DNA from: Oxytropis ochrocephala
Lineage: Eukaryota; Streptophyta; Magnoliopsida; Fabales; Fabaceae
Assembly (NCBI GenBank): GCA_020916435.1
Contig: CM037094.1
Coordinates: forward strand, 92,682,553-92,746,552
Length of the DNA stretch: 64,000 bases
Reading direction: 5' to 3'
Shown: positions 10,597 to 20,740 of the stretch, piece after piece
Layout: each line of letters begins with the position of its first letter
Position numbering within the stretch: position 1 is the stretch's first letter
Notes under the pieces: model-generated
What the model was told of the DNA's origin: nothing
Seen by the model: the letters and a program-made list of their open reading frames with translations, nothing else
The model's database searches: none
Made by a program: the position numbers and the translations under genes

Positions 10597-11518
10597 GGGT
10601 TTTTTCTTTTGTACCCCCACCCCATTCCCATAAACCCCCACCCACACTGAAAACCCCAAAATGCCCTTCTGAAAACGTATTTTTTTTTACAAATTTTTGA
10701 CCAATCGTATATACACCTGGGGGGGTATATATACGACCCTATGCATTTAGGCATCGTATATACACCCCCAAGACGTATATACGATTGGGAAAACCCCCAC
10801 CATAATCGTATATACGCCTTGGGAGGTGTATATACGATGCCTAAAAAATAGGGTCGCATATATACCCCCCTCAGGTGTATATACGACCCCCATTGTATTT
10901 TTTAAATTTTTTTTAAGTCAAATAAAAATTATATGAGTCCTGAAAATAGGTTTTGTGTGTAGTTCGTTAAAACGTGACTATGTTATACGTCGAACGAATA
11001 ATTTAGGCTAAAAAATCGGTTTTAAGGCAACATACTCCGATCGTAATGAAACCACAAACCATTAGAAGCGAAAAAATCAAGAATCAAGACTCCCTAGAAG
11101 GGACTTCTTACGGGACTACACGCCTCAAAATCCCAAATTCCATCGTTTACTATTTTTACGATTTTTTTAATTTTTCATAGTCTCCAAAAATCTAAAAAAA
11201 TTTGTATAGCTTATTTTGATTTTGTTAGATTTTTAGTAGTGTTTTTATAATTTTTGGAGTAGTTTTGACTATTTAGTAGCCTTTTAGTAATAAAAATTAA
11301 AACAAATTATTAAAAAAAAAAAAAGTGCATCGTATATACCCCTTTGAGTACGTATATACGATTGGACAAAAAATAGCCATCGATATACGCACTGCAAAGG
11401 GGTATATACGATTTATTTATTTTTTTAAAAAAATTAAGCTTCAAAAAGGCATTTTTGGGGTTTTTAGTATTGGGTGGAGGTGGGAGGAGGATGGGGTGGG
11501 GTCCAAAAAGAAAAACCC
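10597..11518. mobile_element. Non-autonomous MULE (CGTATATACG family) with perfect 9-bp duplication
   Basis: The ends contain GTACCCCCACCCCATTCCC (left) and its G-rich complement (right). A perfect 9-bp duplication, ATGTAAGTA, flanks it (10588-10596 and 11519-11527). The left subterminal zone is an imperfect palindrome (10714-10877) of CGTATATAC-type motifs; the right zone (11325-11412) has four more. The core (10920-11310) is the inverse of the core of the 4860-5916 element. It has no protein-coding content. Confidence 0.9.
10714..10877. repeat. Imperfect palindrome of CGTATATAC motifs
   Basis: The arms pair around about 10790-10800. They read CACCT-GGGGGGTATATA... on the left and ...TATATACCCCCCTCAGGTG on the right, with GGCATCGTATATACACC and GGTGTATATACGATGCC as an internal perfect pair. 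The organisation matches the left end of MULE 1 although the sequences between motifs differ. Confidence 0.8.
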
Positions 11519-11527
11519 ATGTAAGTA

Positions 11528-12931
11528 TTACTGATATTGTATTTGGGCCTTATCTTAAATGCTCAAAAAATCTTATTTTGCAAAAGAGTCACTTATTTTT
11601 CAAATTAATATCATTTTGGTCCTTTCCATGTAAATTGTTTTGTGGATCATTAACGTAAGTTTTGCAAAATACGAAACCATATTGAAATATAAAAGGGAAT
11701 TATGTTGAGATAACTTTGCACAAATAATGGACCATTAATTTCGGAATAAAACCTAAAATAGGGTTCAAATTAAAACCTAAGATTTTTTTACATTTAATTA
11801 TTTAAGCAGTTAATATCATCATCATCATCATCATCATCATGTTATATCCTCACATGGACGTTGCAATTAAGAGATTTATTGCCCAAAAAATCAATCAAGT
11901 AAATCAACACTTATTTGTATGTTGAAAGGAAGGAATCAATCAAGCAAATTAACATTCAATTGTGATTCAATTAATTATAGGATAATGTCTCGTTCATAAT
12001 TGTGTTCCTAAACTTTTTTATGACCAATATTGTGTCCCTAAATTAGTTCTTAGTACAACGTCCTTAGATATTATTAGCCATTATTACTTCCAAAAATATG
12101 ATCATTATTTTTTTTTTTGACAAGAAAATATGAGCACTATTAGCTCCCTCTCTACCTTTAACCTTTGTATCATCGACGAGACTTTCATTCCTCCAAAAAT
12201 GTGAACGCATCATACTATTTTGTAAAAATTGCACAAATTTAAGACATACAATTGTAATAAAATAGAGCCAGAACTTCAGTTGAATCACTTCATCTTTACA
12301 TGAAATATGTACTTGGGATAAAAATTGTAAATAAAATCAAAGTTTAGGTGACTAATCTCACAAAGAACATGCAGAAAAAGTAACTAACAAAAATTTGAAA
12401 ATTTTCTTTTAGGTCAAGAACATTATGAAAATACCGAGAAATCAATATGATTCAAGAGCGCGGTCCCTAAGAAAGATTGGAAGGTAGACCATTTTTAATT
12501 TAGCATCTCTCTCGTTAGAACTTGTGTCCTTCAACAATTTTTGCAATTTTACCATTATTTACTTTATTGAGGGTGCTTCTGCAATTTCGAATAACTAAAG
12601 ATATTAAAAGTGAATATAATGACCTAATAAGTGGGATATATGTGGATAGTTTTAATTGGCTTTTTTTATAAACAAAAAATTGTATTGAGTAAGGATTTAT
12701 CTTAAAGTATCAAAATCAGCAATGCTATTTATACCACAAAACATTATTCTTTCAAAATATAGAAATTTAACTAAAAGTTGATAAAACCACTTAAATAGAC
12801 TAATTGAACGATTTTATTAGTTATAAAAATCATGCATAATGCAAGAAATATTCATGGTGCACTTCTAGGCTTTTTCCATGTATACAAAATGCTAGTTTAG
12901 AAAGTAGATTTCAGCAAAAGAAACATCTACC
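11528..12931. other. Intergenic region with an ATC microsatellite
   Basis: 11815-11840 is an (ATC)n run. The remainder is AT-rich. The part from about 12660 to 12931 is the downstream flank of the IDA-like gene and is duplicated at about 20330-20650. I see no gene in it. Confidence 0.4.
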
Positions 12932-13168
12932 CTAATTTTCTAGGCCGTTGTGGCCATTTGAACTGCCACTGGGTGGAACTTGACCTTTTGGAAGGAAAGC
13001 AAAATAGTTTGGAACAGGAAATCTTCCAACTTTGGTTTCTTCATGGCTCTTGTGACTGTGCACGATCTTCAACTCTTGAGATGCTATGGCTATGTTAGAA
13101 GAAGACATAAGCACCAGGATCATTGTAATAAGGAGAGGATAAGAGAGCAAGAAGAGTTTAGAGGCCAT
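12932..13168 (-). CDS. IDA-like secreted peptide precursor
   Basis: This is a 78-residue precursor, close to Arabidopsis IDA in length. Residues 1-30 form a hydrophobic signal peptide (MASKLFLLSYPLLITMILVL, then MSSSNIAIAS). A variable middle follows. The C-terminus reads FAFLPKGQVPPSGSSNGHN and then GLEN, which aligns with the EPIP motif of IDA/IDL peptides (mature IDA: PIPPSAPSKRHN). IDA peptides are released in the apoplast and bind HAE/HSL2 receptor kinases in abscission and related cell separation. In this copy the Lys-Arg before His-Asn is Asn-Gly, and one Pro is Ser, so receptor activity is doubtful. I start at the internal Met because it opens a clean signal peptide; the frame extends 37 codons upstream. 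A truncated second copy lies at 20652-20726. The family call is good; function is uncertain. Confidence 0.7.
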   Translation of the reverse strand: MASKLFLLSYPLLITMILVLMSSSNIAIASQELKIVHSHKSHEETKVGRFPVPNYFAFLPKGQVPPSGSSNGHNGLEN

Positions 13169-13261
13169 GACAGATAACACAAACTTGATGCAATTTGCTA
13201 GGCTGCTCTTTAGGGATTGTGTGAGGTGGAATTGCTTTACAAAGGGAATTACAACGTTAAT

Positions 13262-13980
13262 ATGTAGACATCTTATCACCTAATTAAGGAAATTACAATC
13301 ATCTGTTTAAGAGAAATATCAAATTAAAGAAATCACAATCACTTATTTAAGAGAAATATCAATGGAAATAAAAACTGTACAAATCAAATCAAAAATCAAA
13401 TAAAACAAATCTGCTTAATAATATAACAATCACCTAATTAATAGAAATATCAAATTAAGGATATCACAATCACCTATTTAAGAGAAATATCAAAGGAAAT
13501 AAAAACTGTACAAATCAAATCAAAAATCAAACAAAACAAACATGCATGCTTACTAATATAACAATCACCTAATTAAGAGAAATATCAAAAGGCAATAAAA
13601 ACTGTAAAAAAAACAAATCAAATTAAACGATTGATAAGATGCTAGTCAAGAGAGAAGCTTGACTATCTATCACTCACAGACATAGTAGTCATCTGTTGCA
13701 TGATAGGGAAACCCAAAATATTTGTCTTATGTCACAGTTTGAAGGGTAATAGAGGGTATCTCATTAGCTTATCAATTTAAAATTTGTAAGAGGTAAAAGA
13801 ATGAAAACTAACTTACCAAATCAAGGAAATAGCAAACAGCTATTTAAGAGAAATAGCAAAGAAAATAAAAACTATACAAATCAAATAAATCAGCTTAATA
13901 ATATCATTATCGCCTAACTAAGAGAAATATTAAAAGGACTAAAATCTGTACAAATCAAATTAAATAAAACAATCAGAGGC
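13262..13980. repeat. Degenerate tandem repeat, period about 131 bp
   Basis: Units share CACAATCAC-TATTTAAGAGAA, AATAAAAACTGTACAAATCA and AATCAAA-AAAACAAA blocks. The block starting at 13334 recurs at 13465 (131 bases on), with a partial third copy from 13560 and more diverged pieces at 13800-13970. It lies just upstream of the IDA-like gene's start. Confidence 0.7.
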
Positions 13981-14520
13981 AATCAGGGCAATAGTGGGTA
14001 CCTCATTAGCCAATCAACTTAAAATTTGTAAGAGATAATACTAACTTGCCACTTAAGTTAGTCCCTATGGCTATGATGATAATATGAAAACGTAAAACAT
14101 CAAATGGCAGAGGGTTCCAAGTAAAATCCTTTGCTAAAATAATATTCAATATTGTACAATTAGTTATGGGCTTTTACTTTTCCCACACCCCTCCTACTTA
14201 TTCACACCCCATCAAATTTTAAATTCCAATTTTACCCCAATTAAAAAAACAAAAATCTCACACCCTCCCCCTTCTCACTCTCCCTCGGTCTCTCACTCTC
14301 CCCTCCCTTCACTCTCCCTCCTTCGAACCCTAACATTCACTCTCCCTCTCACTCACCTTCTCCCAACTCACTCAATATCACCCAATCTCTCACTCAATCT
14401 TCTCCACAAACACTCTCAAGAGTTGCTGGGTTATTTTCGCCTCCTCTCACACTCTCTAATCGTTCCATTTTCATCAAGGTATGCCTCTCCCCCATCTGTT
14501 CATTTGGTTTTTTTTTTCAA

Positions 14521-14700
14521 ACGCTGAATTGTTCGAACGACATCCTTCGAACACGTGAAAACGAAGGTGTTCGATTGAGGTTGTGCGAACACCGTTCGAA
14601 CGACCTCATTCGAACCGTTGTAATTTGGAAACTGAAACGACTTGTTCGAACGGGGTTGTGCGAACATGTTCGCATGTGGCCGTTCGAACAATCGTTTGAC
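14521..14700. repeat. Left subterminal TTCGAAC array of MULE 2
   Basis: Repeated GTTCGAAC/GTGCGAAC/CATTCGAAC units, each palindromic at TTCGAA, are spaced irregularly by about 8-25 bases. Similar arrays occur at 18259-18420 and in the short relatives at 41888-42337 and 46641-47103. Confidence 0.8.
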
Positions 14701-15112
14701 AGTAGAGTTTGTCATCCTTTCTGTGATTGGTTCTGTTAATTTGGTTTAATTGGTTCGTTGATTGTTGTTTGGATATGGTGAGGAGAGAGGTGGTGGTCAT
14801 GGTTTGAACCATCCGAAAGCGAGCCGGTCGGCCACCTCCTACGGTTTCAAACCGCAAAAGGAGGAAGAAGCGGTGAACCCTCCCGAGCTGGGGTCGTGCT
14901 AGGGGGGGCGGGGTTGATGTTCCTCCTCCCCACTTCCCGAGGATATTGGGCGGGATATTGAGCGTGATGCTCAATTTCCGCCTATGAGTTATGGCCGCCC
15001 TTCATCCGCAGGCCTTCATCTTCAGGCCTACATCATCTAGGCATCATGAGGAGGAGGTCACGAGCCTCGTGAGGAGGAGGTTCTTTGAGCCTCAAGAGGT
15101 CGCTCTTTGTTA

Positions 15113-16818
15113 GGCGACATTCCCATTTCTGGTGGACCGGAAGATGGTTTCGTGTTGCCCACATACGGGCACATATCCTTACCGATTTTTATTACGGCCG
15201 GGTAAGTTATTATTTTATAGTTGTGTTGTAAATTTGTTTATTATGTTGTTGAATGTTCGCTTATTGTGTCATTTCGAATGCAAAGTGCGGCCGGATTTAC
15301 AAACAATCCCACATGGACTATTATTTACGGTGTTTCATGTGCGATTAGGGACACTCGACAGCCTTCTTGTGGTTGGTTCCTTTGGTTGGGCTTGGTTTCC
15401 CCATTCTCCACAAGAGGGTGCTTGAACGCATTCATAGAGCGTTGGCGGCCGGATACATCATCATTCCACCTTCCCGTGGGTGAGATGAGCATCACCCTTG
15501 ATGATGTATCCGGTACCGCTACACATCCCCATCATGGCGGTTCTATGACATGCGATCGACTTCATGGCGGGGAGCAGCTGTTGGCGATTGACTATTCGGG
15601 GGCAACACAGAAGATGCAACCGCCGCACTTTCGTGCCGTGGGTTGTCTGTTGGGCTCGTATGGTCGAGGATAGGGTATACCAACCACCATAGCCGAGGCG
15701 GTGGGATCATCTTTCGCTAGTAGGGCCTACATCTTTGTATCTTTTGGGTTGCACACCGCTTGTCGACCAGTCGAGCAACAAGGTTAAGCTTGGCTACCTT
15801 GGTATGCTTATTGATTTGGGAGGTTGTTGGAGACTTCTTTGAGGGGGCCATGGCCCCGCCCATTTGTATGATCGGTGAAGGATGATGCTGAGGAAGAAGA
15901 CCAAGAAGATTCTTTGGTCATCTTCCTTTACTTTGTGTATAAAACATATTCTTTACTTTTAAGTTTGGTTTAGGGTTACTTGTGATTAATAATCAACCAA
16001 TGATATGATCATTACAGACTTGGATCTTTGAGCACTTCCAGAGTGCGAACTTTTCCTCCTGGGTGGTGCACGAAGAGTATGATGAGAGCATGCCACGGGC
16101 GAAGAAATGGTTGTGCGATGATGGCCCTGGGGCCATCAAGTCACAAACCATCAGATTATGCCTTGACCGGCTACACCGTGAGGAGGTGACTGGGACCCTA
16201 CACACGGCCCATGGCGGTGTGAGACCTTTGAGGAGCCTGGCGAGTTGAGAGGTTCATTCGGAGTGGTGGGTGCATGATGCGCGCCACTTGCGATCGAGTG
16301 CTCGGGAGCGGTTTGGGCGTGCAAAGACATTCGGAGGATCCTGGACTGCTACTAGGGCCGTGTGTACCCTATCCGAGTGTGATGAGAGGTGGACACAGTT
16401 CGAGGACCACTTGGTGGCGCGGGGGCCTCCCTGTGTGCCGTACTCCTCAAACACGGTGTCGGGCTACTTTCCATGGTACTCTAGGGTCTCACATCCCTTT
16501 CTCTTCCCTGAGCATTATGTACAGCTTTGCGAGATGAGCACGATGTCGATTGTGGTACGTGTCTTTTATGTTTATTGCATTGATAATGTTTCTTAATCTT
16601 CTATTTATTTAAATAATAATGTTATGTTATTTGGTTGACAGATGCTACCAGAGCTGCTGGATTTGGTTGATGACATTGATGGGACCATCGATGATAATGT
16701 CCCAGAGCCAGTGAGGAGCATGTTTCAGCGCATCAAGAGGCTGCTCAACCCCTTCCGTGGGTTTAGGAGGAGGTTTGGCAATGTGTATGAGAGGAGGAGG
16801 GGGCACAACACCCAGTAG
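15113..16818 (+). pseudogene. Plant mobile domain (PMD/MAIN-like) gene in MULE 2, decayed
   Basis: Exon pieces appear in family order. GDIPISGGPEDGFVLPTYGH, the usual 'GGP.D.SVL..Y..H' opening, ends at a GTAAGT donor near 15202. Next come CLNAFIERWRPDTSSFHLP and VGEMSITLDDVSGTATHPHH, the PMD signature. After a frame-disrupted stretch, an exon from 16018 reads WIFEHFQS...PRAKKWLCDDG...LDRLHREEVTGTL. Another reads FGRAKTFGGSW...DERWTQFEDHLV...YFPWYSRVSHP. After an intron at 16555-16641, the last exon (16642-16818) is a short acidic/basic tail ending in TAG. Introns with GT...AG sites persist, so capture was at the DNA level. Frame changes between exons and a shift near 15640-15980 suggest it is not functional. 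Where coding begins upstream of 15113 is unclear. Confidence 0.7.
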
Positions 16819-17145
16819 GATATGTCATAGGGGGATATATGTTTGGAATTTTTGTATAATTTAACTACTTTGTTTCATTTGGTTTTTTAATTTGAAATTC
16901 CCTTTACGTTGGCGCAAATTTATTGTCATTACAAAATACGAAAGACATGAAAACCAAATACGAAATACATCAAATACGAAATACATAACACCAACATAAG
17001 CAAACAACTAACTAAGAAAAGAAAAACACAAATTGCAAAAATATAAGGATAGGAAATTTAAAACGAAATGACAGGAAGCTCTCATGTTTGTCAAACATTT
17101 CTCGAACGTCTAGTTCTAATTCTACGGGCAATGGATTCGTGATTC
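16819..17145. other. Convergent intergenic space inside MULE 2
   Basis: AT-rich 3' flanks of the two convergent genes, with repeated AAATACGAAATACAT phrases around 16935-16995. A comparable A-rich spacer with AATACATCAAAAACAAAT lies at 7090-7120 in MULE 1. Confidence 0.4.
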
Positions 17146-17830
17146 TTACTGTTTGACGACTGACAATTCGAGATAAGGTTCAATGAAACCTTGGAAGCTC
17201 TCATGTTTCTCAAACATTTTCGAACGCGTCTTTGTCTTTCTTGACACGCGCAGGGGCACATCCGAATACGACACGTGGGGTAATGCTGCGGATGTAGGGG
17301 AGCTACATTCGATACTAGTGATTTCTTGCTCCACACCATCTAGGTGAACATTTTCTGTTAGTTTTTCTTTCAATTCGGCGAAGGTGATGTTGTTCTTAAG
17401 CCTGAAATGTTTAGTGCCACGACCATGAATAAACACACCAACATGTTCCCAGGAATGGACAGTCATGTGATACTCAACTTTACAGGTGTGCGTAATGACT
17501 CTTTCCGGTATGTGTTGTTGTGGTGCGGGTGGTCTTTGTTGAAGAAGATGAATAACTTCTTCTGGAGTGCGTACTGTGACCACGTACAACTCTAAGATTT
17601 GTCGCCCCATCGGAACGTTAGCTAGATGTTCCATCATTACGTGGACGTCGTCGTCGCTTTGGATCTCCATGACTGAATAATGGACAGTCCCATCATCTCT
17701 ACAATTGAACTTCTTGAAACATATACGCTCCACGTCTTTACGCCACGCTCCCTCTGGACGAATCTTCCTCTCACCTTTTCCTTGGTTGGGCGAAGGTGAT
17801 GTCCTTACTCATCCTGCGAGAAGACATGGT
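17146..17830 (-). pseudogene. MuDR transposase N-terminal-like gene in MULE 2, with a frameshift
   Basis: On the minus strand an ATG near 17830 opens MSSRRMSKDITFAQPRKR and then a stop. The neighbouring frame continues ERKIRPEGAWRKDVERICFK and is then open for about 190 residues. It contains MEIQSDDDVHVMMEHL, ILELYVVTVRTPEEVIHLL and a second block FIHGRGTKHFRLKNNITFAE. The acidic DDDV..MM block followed by ELYV resembles the N-terminal region of MuDR-family transposases. There is no zinc knuckle, SWIM or DDE part. It converges on the PMD gene, leaving about 330 bases between stops. A single-base change near 17775 would account for the break; whether it is real or an assembly error is open. 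The decayed homologue is at 6500-6924. The family link is recognition by eye. Confidence 0.5.
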
Positions 17831-18258
17831 TAGGACAACGAAACACAACACCATGTTCGTCGGTGGTAGTGATCCCATGGTGATGAAGCGGTCGTTAGGA
17901 ATTTGTCGTTTAGTCTTTGGGTTGAGCACAATTGCCATTCCATTTTAGGAGACACGAGGATTTTGGTGAAGAAGCGATTAGGGTTTGGGAAGAGGGCGAT
18001 TAGGGTTTGGTGAAGAAGATCTGAGGATGTGAACCCCCTTTTATAATAGGCATGGTGAAATCTCAGCCGTTGATTTCATTTTTAGATCACAAATCTGAGC
18101 CGTTTAAATTCTATCCGTTCAGACACATTTTCCAAAGGGATTGACATCCACTCCTTTATCTCGACACATTTGGTGATTGTAAACCGTTGATTAAAAGCGC
18201 CGGTGGAATCGAGGCGCCCAATACTGTCCATTCTACAAAGAATTTCAGCAAAGACTTG

Positions 18259-18420
18259 TTCGAACAACATCATTCGAACATGTTCGCATGACCCCATTCG
18301 AATGTGTTCGCATGACCCTATTCGAACAGTTGAAAAAACGTCCTAGGGGTGTCTGTCCATATTTAACACACTCGAACGGTCTCGTTCGAACCTGTTCGAA
18401 GGCCCGTGTTCGAACAGGTG
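18259..18420. repeat. Right subterminal TTCGAAC array of MULE 2
   Basis: Units such as TTGTTCGAACAAC, CATTCGAACATGTTCGCATG and CTCGTTCGAACCTGTTCGAA alternate between TTCGAA and TTCGCA cores. The array mirrors the one at 14521-14700. Confidence 0.8.
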
Positions 18421-18529
18421 AAAAATTCATAAAAAAATAGGTTACGCCTGGTCTTTTGATCTTTTCACACCCTTATGGAGTGTGTTTCGAGTAGGAGGGG
18501 GTGTGGGAAAAGCAAGCGCCTTAGTTATG

Positions 18530-18841
18530 TTCTAAGAAAAGCTAATTGTGTTTCTCATGCTTTTAGGTAGGGCCTCCCAATCTTTTTGCTAGTCACAAAG
18601 GAAAAGATATGAGTTTGTTTGCTTACAAAAACTTTTAACCCGTGTTTAGTGAAGTTTTTTTTTTTTTTAAATGTACTGAGGGAAATTTTTAGCCGAACCA
18701 TTAATGTATACAATAAAAAATGCCCTTTAATTCTGACAATTTGCAAATATCTAATGCATAATGGGGGTAAATCCAAGTATTTAGGGGAAATTAGTTTATA
18801 TTTATTTTTCAATTTTATATGTTAGATATAATTTTATTTTA
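18530..18841. other. Right part of the retroelement relic split by MULE 2 (copy R2)
   Basis: This piece continues from 14168 once MULE 2 and one target duplication are removed. It matches 3770-3960 in the order of phrases: 'GGCNTCCCAATCTTTTTGCTAGTCAC', 'GAGTTTGTTTGCTTA', 'AGGGGAAAT' and 'GTTAGATATAATTTTA'. It is interrupted again by the MITE at 18842. Confidence 0.55.
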
Positions 18842-19643
18842 GGTTTAAATATGCTTTTGGTCTCTGTAAATATACCTGTTTTTCAAATACGCCCATGCAA
18901 AATTATTTTTTTTAAATACGTCCCTGCAAAATCAACTCGTTTTTTAAAATACCCTTCTGTTAACCAACTATTAAAAAACGCTGAAGTGGCAAACATAGAG
19001 CTTAGGTGTCATTTTTTTCTTTTCTAATTTTTTTTATTCTTATTTTCTGGGTTGCAACAACAGTACCAGCAACATGAAGAAGATCTGGGTTGCAACCTCA
19101 CAACACCATCAACAATTTTTATTTTGCAACCTCCCCATCTTAAGATCTCCTCACCTCTACAACTTCCCTCACAACACCAACAACAACACCACTAATCACA
19201 AACCCCTCTCTTTGAAGAAGACAACACAGTAAAGCAAACAATTGTACCAAGAATTGGGGGTTTATTAGATTATTGGATGCCATGGCATTTAAATTGCTTG
19301 TTTCAGTGCTTATTGAGCAGAGAGATGGCTTGCATAAGAATTAAGAAATTAGCCTTCTTTAAAATATGAAGTGAAGTTTAAAGAGTAAAAGGGCTGAATT
19401 TGATTAAAATGAAGAATCAGATGAATGATGATGAAGAAGATGATGATGTGGCATGAGAAATTAATAATAAAAAATTTAGAAAAGAAACAAAAAGACACCT
19501 CGGTGTTTTTTAACAATTGGTTAACAGAAGGGTATTTTTAAAAACGAGTTGATTTTGCAGGGACGTATTTAAAAATAATAATTTTGCAAGGGCATATTTG
19601 AAAAAACAGGAACATTTGCAGAGACTTAAAACATATTTAAACT
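18842..19643. mobile_element. MITE with about 190-bp inverted arms (GGTTTAAATATG ends)
   Basis: The left arm has GGTTTAAATATGC...CCCTGCAAAATCAACTCG. The right arm has the complement, with CGAGTTGATTTTGCAGGGAC near 19545 and CATATTTAAACT at the end. A TTTATTTTA direct repeat flanks it in low-complexity sequence (18833-18841 and about 19647-19655), consistent with a 9-bp MULE-type duplication. The centre (about 19020-19480) has no recognisable gene. It belongs to the same broad class as the elements at 36137-36941 and 56882-57184. Confidence 0.7.
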
Positions 19644-19771
19644 TTTTTTATTTTATTTATAAATTTTTTGATATAGTTCACCCATTAAATTTGCAAATTA
19701 CTTTCTATTAATTCAAGTCAATAGAATATATTTTTTAAAAATATTAAATTAAAATAAGCAACTTTGATTAC

Positions 19772-19817
<46 letters not shown>
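19772..19817. repeat. (TTA)n microsatellite
   Basis: About 15 uninterrupted TTA/ATT units. Confidence 0.95.
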
Positions 19818-20651
19818 TCCTTAACAAAAATCGCTAACGTGTATCTTAAAATAAAATTGATTACTTCAATACAATTTTAAAATGCACAAAAAAATAAATT
19901 ACTTTCAAAATTCTTTCCCTTGAATTCCATCCTAAATACTCTGGATAATCGTACCATCAATATTTGATACGAAGTTTGGGATTTGGGGTGGCAATAAACT
20001 AAATCGAGTTTAGCTTTAAGGTCTGAGTTTGGCCTACATTTAAAATCTTAGACTTGAGCCTAATGCTTATATTTTTATTTTGATTTTTTTGACTGAAATA
20101 TATTTTTGTTTTGATGAAATAATGTGGTGGTTATCTATACTCGGTATTTAAAATAATTCTGATAGGGGGGCCGGAGGCCCTATTGATATATATGTTGCTC
20201 CGTACCTAATTGGAGTGGGTTTTAAGAAAAGTCCTCGAACCTAAGTCGAACTATGGTTTGGTACATATCGTATTTGGGTGCTAATACTCGAGTGCAGATC
20301 ACCCAAGTAATCCAAAGAATATAGTAAAATTTACCCTTGTATTTAAAAATCTGCAATGCTACTATGTACGAAAAAACATACATGGTGTATTAGTTTGACG
20401 GAAATCACTCGGTTATCGGCTTATCGTGTATAATTGTTCAAGACCACAAAGTAGTATTCTTTCAAATTATTGAAACTTCATTAAAAGTTGATAAAACCTT
20501 TGAAATAGACTAATTGAATGATTTTGTATACCAAAAAAAAGACTAATTAAACGATTTTATTAATTATAAAAGCGTGGATTATGCAAGAAAGATTTGTGGC
20601 GCACTTCCAGACATTCCATGTTTACAAAATGCTAGTTTAGAAAGGAAACAT

Positions 20652-20726
20652 CTACCCTAATTTTATACCAATAACAATGCATTTTGGGAAGTCATTGTGG
20701 CATTTTGAACTGCCACTGGGTGGAAC
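20652..20726 (-). pseudogene. Truncated second copy of the IDA-like peptide gene
   Basis: The minus strand reads VPPSGSSKCHN and then DFPKC..., ending at a TAG at 20652-20654. It aligns with VPPSGSSNGHN of the gene at 12932-13168. The surrounding sequence (about 20330-20726) is a diverged duplicate of 12660-12990. The match stops abruptly just before the LPKG residues, so signal peptide, variable region and promoter are lost. The Arg codon of the ancestral K-R-H-N has become Cys here and Gly in the other copy. Confidence 0.7.
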
Positions 20727-20740
20727 ATCTTCTAATACCG

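Larger units (their letters stand above)
14169..18520. mobile_element. MULE 2: two-gene Mutator-like element (TTCGAAC family)
   Basis: This is a 4.35-kb element. The ends are GGCTTTTACTTTTCCC...CCTCCTACT on the left and the complement of GGCGCTTGCTTTTCCC...CCTCCTACTC on the right. The flanks are a perfect 9-bp duplication, TTAGTTATG (14160-14168 and 18521-18529). Both subterminal zones carry TTCGAAC-type palindromes (14521-14700 and 18259-18420). Inside, a PMD gene on + (15113-16818) converges on a MuDR-N-like gene on - (17146-17830), the mirror image of MULE 1. No DDE domain is seen. The element splits an RNase H-like relic whose unsplit paralogue is near 3758. Confidence 0.92.

Noticed and set aside
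10458..10859. 133-codon minus-strand frame
   Set aside because: It lies mostly in the subterminal palindrome of the 10597-11518 element and has no conserved motif.
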